Assembly: GCA_023634235.1 (NCBI GenBank)
Contig: JAMKCF010000018.1
Coordinates: 7,266,768-7,330,767 of the forward strand
DNA from: Pisaster brevispinus
Taxonomy: Eukaryota; Echinodermata; Asteroidea; Forcipulatida; Asteriidae
DNA length: 64,000 nucleotides
Direction of reading: 5' to 3'
This document shows, piece after piece, positions 33,216-45,400 of the stretch. Below the pieces are notes generated by a model. It saw nothing but the letters and a program-made list of their open reading frames with translations, was not told where the DNA came from and did not search any database. A program made the translations under genes and the position numbers. Each line of letters starts with the position of its first letter. Position 1 is the first letter of the stretch.

Positions 33216-36200
33216 GTACAAACTTACGGTAATAAAGTAAAAGGGGACGTTCACCAAAATGGCCGGTGCCATTCGAATAATAATTGAGTACTCATTCGTT
33301 GAAATTATACATAATACAGTTGCACTGATTTGCTAATAATTATATTTCTTTTGTATAAAGTTGTATAAAAGTTATGTTTACACAAACAGGAAGCTCTGTT
33401 AATTTAAGATTCCGTTTAGGAATAATCAAAAATAATTGGACCAAAGTGATTACTGATTAAAAATTAAACAGACACTAAAAAAACAGTAAAATATAAAATG
33501 TAGGGTAAAAGTGATTGAAGTATTTAATGTTGTCATCTTGTGGCTATGTCTCGCACTTGGTACAGTGCCGGTGTTGCAGGAGATTCTGTCCCCATTACGG
33601 CGAACGGTGTGGGTGCATCACATTAAAAAAAAAAACTCCCATCCTATCAATGCCAAAAAAAAAAAAAAAAAAAAAAATCTCTTTCTTTTTTTTAAAGTCT
33701 CTGAACCTCTTGAAAACCAATCAAACACATTTTCGGACAATTACAATTCCTTTTCAATTTTCGGCAGGTCAGTCGGGCGTTTGTATTTTTTTTGCTAACT
33801 ACCCCCAGAAAAACGCCCGAAAATTTAATGTGCTTTTTTCCCTAACCAATTTGCTGCCAGTTTTCATGAATCGCATCCACTAATTCCCAAGCCAAATAGG
33901 GGGGCCTAACCTTTATTTATCAAGTCTCCTCAAGAGTTGAAGCACAGAACACCCAGGTTGTGGTAACTTGTCATAATTACACAATTTATCAATTGCATGA
34001 CACCCAAAACGTTCATTCAAAAGATTTTGGCGGCTTACAAATTATGATAATCAGTTTGGCGCATACATTTTGGCATAATTAGTGTGGTGGACCCAACTGT
34101 GTGTGCAATTAATATTTCTTCTGATAGCGCCCTCTTTTGATGAATTAACCTCCTTCAACCAATGTTAATTATTTCCCATAAGGGGGGGGGGGGGACACCA
34201 GAATCTCAGGGTGACAGATTTCCCGAGGACACCGGTACCAGTTATGTTGCATTGGGAAAGATCGTTAACCATTGATATGGTGCGGTGTTTCAATGCAATT
34301 ACGGCACGGTGTGTACAAGTATTCATGACAGTTTACAGTTAATTTCGACTGTGGTATTATTTTGTATTATGAGATCAGAATAAACAACTGTGCCAGTGGT
34401 ATGTGGATAGATTGTTTCATGTTAGCATTTCTATGAATTTGTTGGCGTGTGTATAATGTGCACTCTAATACTAAATACAATTTGTTGTGCCATCGCATAG
34501 TGTGGCCCCATTTCTCACTGCAGACCTAATTAAATTCAAATGCCTGCTGGTGATGTATCATTATAGGCCCTACATCACAATATTATTAGCTGGCAAAAAA
34601 ATCCTGGATCCTGGGTCAATGCGCTCTACAGCGCGCAGAATGTGATCTAATCTAATCTTATCCATCATTTGTTGTTTTAAGTGCACCACATACAATTATC
34701 TCAGGCAACACACTGATGTACAAGGTCTTGTAAAAAAAATATTAAAAACTGTATCATACCAGTAACAGACCATGACCATAAACGCTCAAGGGGGGGGGGG
34801 GCAGATTGTAGAGTTGCCGTCACGAACAACATCGCGCAATGATGAAACGTGATTACAAAAAGAAAAGAAAAGAAAAACACTTTCATTTACTGTATAATTT
34901 TTTTAAATTATTATTCTGGTTTATTAAACACTGCACTTGCAGCCAAAGGCTAAATTGAGACAATGCATACAGGATAAACAAAACAAAAAATAAATAGGCT
35001 TACTACACAGTAAACAAAATAACACATACAGGCACAACAACACAATTAGTTTAGAAAGCAGCACTATCCGCATTCAAAATAATTATTAACAAAATAGGGA
35101 ATCAGACTATTTTGAAAACGGTTAGTCTTACACATAACTTGAGATATCCTGTTGGCCAGCCTGAGTTGATATTGCACATTGAAATTTCTTGGTTGTGGTA
35201 ACCAGTCCCTAAATGAATGTCAGAGTTTTTTAAAGACGTGGCAAATTATAAGCATAATTATAATTAGATCACTGTATGCATTTATCTTAGGCCTAGTATG
35301 GAAGGTATACCGTTGGTAATTACACAAAATAACAATAACCATTATATAAAATCTTATTTGGTAAGAAGCACTGCAGTTGATAATTTATAAAATTTTTGAG
35401 AAACGATTCCCTTCAAAGGGATGTGGATTTAGAGAGAGAGAGATTCAAAAGCATTTCATTCTGAGAAACGTTTCATTTTGAGAAAAGTTTCTGCATGAAC
35501 TCTCTTTGTTTGTTTTTTTGTGGCCTCCATCACGTTTCAACCTGCACTATTTCATTCAATTCAGAATTCATGACGATCCCTGCCACATGACTTATTCTTA
35601 CGCAGCGTTTAAAAGGGACATAGTAAAAATAATTTGCATGCGGGGGGCCGGGGGAATCTGGAGAAGAAAAAATAATAAACTTTCGTTCGAATCTTCCCGA
35701 TTTTTTTGTTCTTCACCCGTATGTCCCTAAGCTCGCACACTCTAAAACGATTGTCATCTTTATCAAAAGTTCATAGTAATGAGAATTAGTACAAAATACT
35801 ACAATTATTTGAAGAAAAAAATTTATAGGGGCCATGACACCCAACAAATACGACATCGTCCCTAGAAAACATGTGCACAATGGCCGGATATGACGACGAC
35901 AGCGCCTATGATCAGACATTTTTTACCAAAAAAAGTGCTGCGTGACTTATCGCCATAGTCTCCAATATAAATGTAAACAAATAAAATAAACGTTTGTTAA
36001 AAAAAGTTTCGCAATCAATGTTTAGCATTTTGCACTGTGTGCTATGTTTATTTAGTGGGGTGCACCGTCGTGTACCCATAGGACCGTAGGTTGATTGCTT
36101 TTTCTTTTCTTTTTTACTTTTTAAAAGGTTTTTTGTTACAATAGCTCCCTCCACTGTGCGCCCTCAATGTCCGGGAAATGTTCACACAAAGTAGACTTGC

Positions 36201-36456
36201 TCCAACTGTTTCAACTCTTTGAGCCTTAACAAAGAAAAATAAATAGTTTACGTTTAACCAAGTACAAAACAGAATGTACGTAGGACTAGGCGAGTTTATG
36301 TGTGGGCTTGGTCGCGTTCCCACAGTTGATTCAAAACACGTGATTTAGAATTTAACAATAAAAAGACGACCTGCCAAGTAAAGTGACAAAGTGCCAACCA
36401 AATCTCGTGACCAGTTCTTTCGTAAGTCTCAAGCGAACGGCAGCGTCTTTGCAAAC
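33216..36456. other. intergenic between the PNT gene and CNDP2
   Basis: No gene supported. Low-complexity A/T at 33625-33690, G runs near 34184 and 34790, and an E-like fragment at 35330-35490 (GGTAAGAAGCACTGCAGTTG, GAGAAACGATTCCCTTC). I looked for ETS-domain-like reading frames here and saw none. The last 200 bp should contain the CNDP2 promoter and 5' UTR, but no TATA box or initiator could be singled out. Confidence 0.45.
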
Positions 36457-39400
36457 ATGGCCGAAGAATTTCTTCCAAAGTTGTTCAGGTGAGTACACGA
36501 TGTTCTCATTTCCTTTATCTTCTGAAAGTTTTAATCATTGTCTCACTCTCTGTGTGTCCAGTCTGCAGCGCAGGTGGTTGTTTTAACTTCGTTAACTTAA
36601 AGTTTTGGAACCTCCATGTTTCAACTACTCCCCCCTCTAGGTCCTGGGGTTCGTTCCGCTATCGTCTAAAGCAGAACTAACCTCATATCTAGGGACTAAG
36701 GAGTACACATTTCCAACTTAAGCACATGATTCAACCGAAAATTTGTGGGTTGAATAGTGGAGGTGACTGAATGACCTTTGTTGTGTTTTGCACAACAAAG
36801 AGAAAGAGGTCGACATGTCTTGCATTTGGTGTGTGTATATCGTTTCAGGGCTAGGGCTCGTTTTTTGTGGATTAAAAGGGACCAAAATTTGTTTTACACA
36901 AGACCAGAATCTTCATGAGAAAGCATTTTCTACACAGTTTAACATGTAAATTATTTTTATTTGAACAAGCACTAAGAATAACATGAATAAGAAGAGAAGA
37001 TTTACAATGTATTACTTAAAATAGTTAACTTTATTAAGTTAAACAGTTAGATCTTAAATAAACTTGTCTTTTTTATGGATTTTCTATTGGAATTGTGTAA
37101 ATACCAGACTCAATGTCAATATTTGAACATAATTTCTTTCTGTTAAAATTAAAGGTGAGTGGCTATTTATTATTCAAAATGATAAACCCAAGACCACCTG
37201 ACTTGTCAGGTCATGAGAATAGACGGGCCCGAGGCTAAAAATCACTGGCCTCGGGTCGGTGGTCCAAAAACTCAACCCCTGAGTATGGTAATGCAAACAA
37301 TAGTTAATGGTTAATTAATGGCCTTGTTCTGCCCCAACTTGACAATCATCCCAACTATAGTTGGGAGTGGTGCCAACTATAGTTGGGGCTGGTCCCAACT
37401 TGAGTGTTAAAGTTGGGGCGTCCCAACTATAGTTGGGATCGCAGTGAAACATAAAGCACCCCCCATGAATGAACTAAAACATATTAATAGTAAGTATCAT
37501 AGTATGAAGTTTCTAAGACCACTTTCCTCTGAGAATATTTGAGATTAATTAGAATTTTTGTTTTCCAAGAGAAGGGAAATAAAATGCGTAGGCTGCCTAC
37601 TTTGAGACTGAAAGCGTCACTCAGATCAGAACCCTCTAAAAAACTCTATTTACGCCGAGTTAGCGGTCCATTATCGGCACCGGCTCGCGACCGGCTCTAG
37701 CTCCATCATGACAGTTTGTATACAGAGCTGAGACCCGGGTTTGAAATAAAGAATCTTGTTTTAAAATTAACACCGATTGCATCAGCTTGTGCGTCTGCAG
37801 TAGTGTTACACAGTCATGACAGTAATCCATGCAAGATCGATCACGGTTATCCTGTTGAGCTCTACGGGCGATCCCAACTATAGTTGGGACAGCCCCAACT
37901 TTAACTCTCAAGTTGTCAAGTTGGGACGGAACAGTATCGTGCCTCTCAAGTGCATGGTCCGTCAGAGCTGTTTGTTAAGCGTAAGGGACGTGATCAAGAA
38001 GAGCTACAATTATCACAGCTAGCATTTTCAGTGCTAGTGTACGTGTTCTTTAACAGCAAATCTGGTTGTGAAGCAAGCAATTGGTTCAGGCCTTGCACTT
38101 GTAAAGTAGCCCACCTTGCTACACATGTACATGTAGTTAACTGTGCGTTTTGCTTGTCCCCAGGACATTTTTAGTAGCCCAGATTCTAAAATGCATCTTC
38201 GTAAATACTATGTATGTATCTTTCATGTCATACACCATGTACACCCACTAACTTTTAAATAAAAGGGAAGAAATATGAGCATTTTATATGTAGGTTGCAG
38301 AGTTTTTAGTAGCCCAGAGGGCAAGTTGAGAAGTGGTGTTTGAAGCAGTTTTTACTATAAAACAATGTATGCCAGGCTAGTGTTGAAGAAAAGCCCTGGG
38401 CTTACTAACTCACCTCTTGGACCCCTGGGCTTACTAACTCACCTCTTGGGACCCCTGGGCTTACTAACTCACCTCTTGGACCCCTGGGCCTACTGACTCA
38501 CCTCTTGGACCCCTGGGCTTACTAACTCACCTCTTGGACCCCTGGGCCTACTGACTCACCTCTTGGACCCCTTGGCTTACTGACACACCTCTTGGACCCC
38601 TGGGCTTACTAACTCACCTCTTGGACCCCTGGGCCTACTGACTCACCTCTTGGACCCCTGGGCTTACTAACTCACCTCTTGTACCCCTTGGCTTACTAAC
38701 TCACCTCTTGTACCCCTGGGCTTACTAACTCACCTCTTGTACCCCTGGGCTTACTAACTCACCTCTTGGGACCCCTTGGCTTACTAACTCACCTCTTGGA
38801 CCCCTGGGCTTACTAACTCACCTCTTGTACCCCTGGGCTTACTAACTCACCTCTTGGACCCCTTGGCTTACTAACTCACCTCTTGGGACCCCTTGGCTTA
38901 CTAACTCACCTCTTGGACCCCTGGGCTTACTAACTCACCTCTTGTACCCCTGGGCTTACTAACTCACCTCTTGGACCCCTTGGCTTACTAACTCACCTCT
39001 TGGGACCCCTTGGCTTACTAACTCACCTCTTGGACCCCTGGGCTTACTAACTCACCTCTTGGACCCCTGGGCTTACTAACTCATTCGCTCGGCCCCAGCG
39101 GCCTATCCAGGACCGCTGGGATGGGCTAATCAGCTTGCACAGGTTCTTGTTCAGGAAGTACGTCATGCGTGCAGTGCTTGCAGTGTGAGTGTGATGCATG
39201 ATGGGACTAAGCATAAACAAATGAGCGTGCTTGATACGTTTGCCCATCCCAGCGCCTTTGGTTTGAAGGCAAGGCGCTGGGGACGAGCGAAACTAACTCA
39301 CCTCTTGGACCCCTGGGCTTACTTACTCACCTCCTGGACCCCCTGGGCTTACTAACTCACCTCTTTGACCCCTGGGCTTACTAACTCACCTCTTAGACCC

Positions 39401-42400
39401 CTGGGCTTACTAACTCACCTCTTTGACCCCTGCTGGGCTTACTAACTCACCTCTTGGGACCCCTGGGCTAAGGCACTTTATCAACTCTTCTGTTTAGACA
39501 TTAATTTTGCATCGGGGATAATGAATATGTTTTATCCTTACACCAAATGTATTAAACACTGTATACTCAGTACTTTTCCAAGTTCTGTGGAAGAAAAAAT
39601 CCACTACATGTAGGCAAGTCACTCAGGTGGGATTCGAACCCAAGACCTTTGCATCTTGGTAGAGCAGATGTCTTACCACTAAATCACTGGCTAGAGGCAG
39701 TTCAAATCCCATGTTTTAGCAGCGAGTACCGCAACGATTTAGTAGATGTTAATTTTGCATCAGGGAAAGGCATAAAGAATATGTATTTTTGTTATAAATG
39801 TTCTTCTGGTTTTTTTTTTATTATCTCCGTACATAGTTACATCGATGCACATCAAGATGAATACGTGGAACGACTTGCAACCGCCGTAGCCATTCAGAGT
39901 GTGTCTGCATGGCCAGAGAAGAGACCCGAGATCAAACGGATGCTTGAAGTTGTTGCTAAGGTACAGCTTGCTTCTCCCAATGCTAGCGCATCAGCCAATA
40001 TGCGCGAATTAGGGCCAATACACAAAAAGAAAAAAGTCAAGTTCCTGGAAAACTTAGGTTTCATTCTAATTAAATGATAATAAGTATGATAATATTGACG
40101 AAAGCAAGATTATTTTACGGTTGTGATGTTCTTAAGATTTTTTTATACTTTTTTTTCCGTGGTTTGTATTTATAAAGAAAATAAACTTTCTGATCTACTC
40201 AGAACTGAAAATTCTGCTCCTAAAACAAAAGGCTTCTTAAAATCAGGGGTTACCAAAAGGTGGAAATGCCAACATTTCAACAAACTTCCCAAAGTTGTAA
40301 TCCTAGTTTCAGACCCGGAGCTGCCATTTCTTCCTGATTCTGCAGAAAGTTCCCTGAAAACAAACCGACCTTTCCACTCTCCGATGAACAAATTTGAAAA
40401 TCTCCCCAATTATGGGAATTTAAAATTTCCAAATATCTCCCCGCAAAATCTCCCTAATTGCAAGATGCAAGTGCAAGTAAACCCACACTCAGCAGAGTGT
40501 GGATTCGAGTCCCGGTCGTGACACTTGTGTCCTTTTTTAAAAAGCAAGACACTTTAAAACCATTATTGCTTCCTCCTTCGGATGGGACGTAAAGCCCTTG
40601 GCCCCCGTGTGTTGTGTAATGCACGTAAAAGAACCCAGTGCACTTACTGTGAAGAGAAGGGATTTGTCCTGATGTTCCTGGTTTGATTGGCTGCATATTT
40701 TACGCCACAGCACCTTGTAAACCATTACATGGTGCTATGTAAAGGAGTAGGTTTCAGAAACATTGCCCCAAATACCTTGCAGGAAAATACTGAATGTTGA
40801 AGCGCCTTGAGTGTCACTGCGTGACGGATATGTGCGCATTTTGAATGTATTATTATAATGCTATGTTAAGGGTTGGCAGCTCTGCAGACCTTTTTGTCAT
40901 TAGTGAGACAGGTTGTTCCAATTGGCGGCTACAGCTGCGGCTAAATTTACATGTCATCATGCGTTGAAGTATAGTACGCCCCTAGCAACAGTCATAGCCG
41001 TAACTGCCACCATTTTGTCATGTTCCAAATGTCCAATAGTCCAATAGCAATCCTAAATGCTGATTTTCTTTGCAACAAAAACAGGATCAATTTCTATTTA
41101 ACTCTTCCAGAAATGTTGAAGTATAGTACGCCCCTAGCAACATCCTTACCAACAGTCGTAGCCATAACTACCACCATTTTGTCTTGTTCTAAATGTCCAA
41201 TAGCAATCCTAAATGCTGATTTTCTTTTGCAACAAAAACAGGATCACTGTCTTTAACCCTTCCAGAAATGATGTCGGCATAATTGTTTTCTTTCCCCATG
41301 TGAAGGACCTCCGTGAGCCGTCAGTCGGAGCAACGATTGAACTCATCGATGTGGGCACTCAAGAGATGGAGGACGGACAGGTCATCCCACTGCCACCAAT
41401 CCTCTTGGGTCACCTCGGAAATGACCCCAAGAAGAAGACAGTCTGTATTTACGGTCATCTGGACGTTCAACCCGCTAAAAAGGTCTTGCTATATTGAGAT
41501 TTTAATAGATGTAATATTTGCATCGGGATGAAGAATTTGAATTTGGTTTTTCCCTTACACCGATGTGTATTAAGCACTGTATGTTCAGTGCTTTCCCGAG
41601 CTCTGTGAAAAAATCCACAGGCAATCACTTGGGTGGGATTCGAACCAACGACCTTTGCATTGCTAGAGCAGATGTCTTACCACTAGACCACCGAGTTAGC
41701 CCGATGGCTAGAAGCGGGTTTGAATCCTAAGCAGCAGGTACTGCAACGATTTTAATAGATGTAATATTTGCATCGGGATGAAGAATTTTAATTTGGTTTT
41801 TCCCTTACACCACTGTATGCTCAGTGCTTTCCCGAGCTCTGTAAAATCAGTTATGGGAGTTTGTCTGTTTGTGTTTGACTGTGGTTGGTCATTGGATGGG
41901 AGACCATTCAATGTATTGCCATGGTTGGTGGCTTGTGTGGGACATGATAGGGTTCTTGAAGAAAGATGGATACAACAAAAGTCACATGTGAAAGTTTCAG
42001 CTGAATACATTGTCTACTTGCTGAAAAACAGCAAAAAAACTGCCTGGGTATTTTTTTCCAATAACACCTTATCCCTCGTTGTTTAGCGAGGTGACGGCAG
42101 GTTACCAACCGCATCTCTGTTCGGTTCGCAGCACTCGCGAACGGACACCAACCCTCAGAAATCAGATTCATGTATGAATCGTTTCTTGGATTCAAATGTT
42201 TTGGGGTGATAAATTATCCAATTGAACCATATTTGAAAGGAATCCTTTCTCACAGTATTTTATACCATCAACAGCTGCAGTGCTACTCACCAAGTGAAGT
42301 TTTTATGGTCACTAATTTTTTTTAATATTTGCCAATCTATGACAGTACCTTAAAGTATGCGTCTATCGGATGGGAAAAAAAGCTGTAGGTCCCATGCATT

Positions 42401-45400
42401 GTGGAATGCACAAAAAGCACCAAGGGCACTTGTCGTGAAAGAGAAGGGGCTTGCCCCAGTGTCTCTGGATCGGCTGCAAAAAGCGCCCTCTATTTGAGCG
42501 GAAGTTGTGGAAAATGGGGCCTAATTATAATTGTTTTTTAATTATTTATGGTTTAAACTCTAATACTTCCAACCTCGTTCTCAGGAGGATGGTTGGGACA
42601 CCGATCCTTTCGTTTTGACCGAAGTCAAAGGGAAGATGTACGGACGAGGTTCGACTGACGACAAAGGACCAGTACTGGCGTGGCTGAACGTCATCGAAGC
42701 CTACCGGGCGTTAGGGCAGGACATTCCTATCAACATCAAGGTAGGAGGCGTTTGGTTGGCTGGGGACACTTGAGTATTTCTTATTGAAAAGGTTTTTACT
42801 GACAACAAAAGTCCCGTATTAACGTAACTTCAGGAATTTTTAGAAGCTTGGGGGAAAAAAAGTGGACCAGGAGACTGAGAGATAAATTTCAAAGAGATTT
42901 TGCATGGATGAAACGGGAAGCTTTAGTCTGATTGCCGATTTTTGTTCCCTTTGGAAAAATTTAAGAAAAACTGTGATTAAATGGCCTGAAAAGTTTTGTT
43001 AAAGAGGGCACAAAATGACCCAAAATAATTCCACCATTTTAAACATTATATATTTATTAGTACAAATAACAAAAAAGTAGTGGTGTCATAATTCTAATCT
43101 ACCCCAAAAGAAATTATGAACAAATGCTTTGCGTCTGCCTTCACGTGACAGAAAGTGAAACAAAAGCCGTCGGGAACACTTTTCTAGAGGCTTTCAAGAT
43201 GACGTAGCTGGACGTGTGAGACAACGAAACGACTGTTTACTGCTCGCCGTGTGACGCGCTGTTTACATAATATACTATATGACCTATGACATACATGCAT
43301 ACATACACACATTCCTGTTTTTGCATCCCTGTGGAGACATCTTTTGTTCTTTCCTTTTGTTCCTGTAGTTAAGAACCTCCCATAGACTTTGTACACAAAA
43401 TTCCTTGTGGAGCAACCCAGTCTTTAGAATTTCCCTATGGAGACCCTTTGTTTTTCCCTTTTCTGTTTTGTTCTCGGTCTCCATAAGGTAGTGGATATGA
43501 AGACACACACACACACACAGCAGTACGGATCCGGTTTGTGAGGTACTGCTATTGTTGTTCTATTATTCCCTTTTCTAAAGAATTCCCTTGTGGGGCCCAA
43601 TTGTTCCTATTGAAATTACCTTGTGGGGTTCATTGTTCCATTGTTGTCAGGACCCCACAAATGCCCTTCCGTGTGTCCACCCTCACACACACAGCTCGTG
43701 AGTAAAGTTCAAGCATGTCGTCGTCGTCCGAAAGTGAACTTGATTGTGAGGAAGTATCAAATGCAACTAGTGACCAATTATATTGTTCATCATCTTCATT
43801 TAATGACCGCAACCAGACCGGTGCTGTCTGTGTAACGTCGCGGGCACGAGAATATCACACATCCAGCTACGTTACTATTTCATGCAAAATGTTTGCTGCC
43901 ACCATCGGTTACAGGCGCTCATGTTTCTGAACGGCTTGCTGCTGCGGAGTGTTTTTTGGCTGCGAATTTCCCCCTTTTTTTTAATACAAGAAAAGTGTAA
44001 AAATCCAACATTAAGGTAATGTACTAAAAAATATAATGTTTGAATTGGAGAGGGTTGGTTGGAGGTATTTTGTTTGGTCTTTAAAGCCTACATCATGGGT
44101 ACATGAAAATCAGCCCTTGTACTTCAAAAGATTAAATGTCAGGCCTGATAAAATGGACATTTTTGCTCTAATCTATAATTGGATATTTATTATTTTTTTT
44201 GCAGTTCTGTTTTGAAGGAATGGAGGAGTCGGGGTCTGAAGGGCTGGATGAGTTGATAGAATCAAAGAAAGACACATTTTTCAAGGTAAGAACAGAAAAA
44301 TATAGGGTTTCATTTGATTTCATTTCATTGATTATTTCTGGTTGTGAAGCCGAGGACTTCAGAAACAGCTGAGATTGGAATTGCTACTTATTATAGTGCT
44401 GGAAATCTAAAGTCCATTTCATTGCGCTGATCAACGCCAAAACGTCCTTTGTGTAAACAAATGTTTTGTTCTTCAGAGGGCAGGTTATCAGCCAAAAATG
44501 CTATATAGTTTACACTAATGTGGCTAGTGCCCTGCTAACTTTTGCTAAGTGAACAAATTAACTGAGCAGTAATGATTTTTCGGGACTCGAGCCGGCACTC
44601 TGCTGATCAAAAACACCAGAGCTAGAGTCCGGTGCTCTTAACCGCTCGGCCATGACATGTCACTTTTTTATCACAAACTTTGTTTGATCTCCTAGGACGT
44701 TGACTACGTGTGCATCTCTGACAACTACTGGCTCGGAAAGAACAAGCCTTGCATTACATACGGCCTAAGGTAGGCTCAAAGTCTATTCAATTTTTTGCGT
44801 GGGACCTTTTCTCTTACACATATTTAACTATTGAAAATTTAACTTCACCTTAAATAGAAATACTTCGTTTGAAGTTGGAGCTTCATGTCTCGCACTATGT
44901 TGGTTTCAATGGAGTACCAGCTACCTGAAATTGATATTGTCTGCATGGAATTACATTAAGATAACAGGTGTCAGTTGTCGGATGAAAAAGATGTTTTATT
45001 CGAGCCTCTTTCTTTAGAGGAGCTTTCTCGTAATGATATCAAATTGCATTGTCCAGATGTTGTGGTGTTTCTTTTGATGCGCATTTATTTTCTTCCACAG
45101 GGGCATTTGTTATTTCTTCATCGAGGTGGAGTGTGCGAGGAAAGATCTTCACTCTGGTGTTTATGGTGGATCTGTGTGAGTACTACAAACACAGGACAGG
45201 ATTTATAAACAGCGAAAAACAAACTGACGAGTTTCAATCGGAGCGTTAATAACATTACAATATAATCCATAGGGTACTCGGTTGGGATTCGAACCTGCGA
45301 CCCTGCATTTTAGTTTAGATGTCTAGTAACTGCTGAACCACCCATCATGGCTGCATCGTTTTTGGTCTTAGCAAAAATAAGCAGGCAACCAGTCAATGAT

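Noticed and set aside
32275..36456. ETS domain exons for the PNT gene
   Set aside because: Looked for the conserved Trp-rich ETS pattern in + frames between the PNT stop and CNDP2 and saw none; the reading was by eye, so very short exons could be missed.
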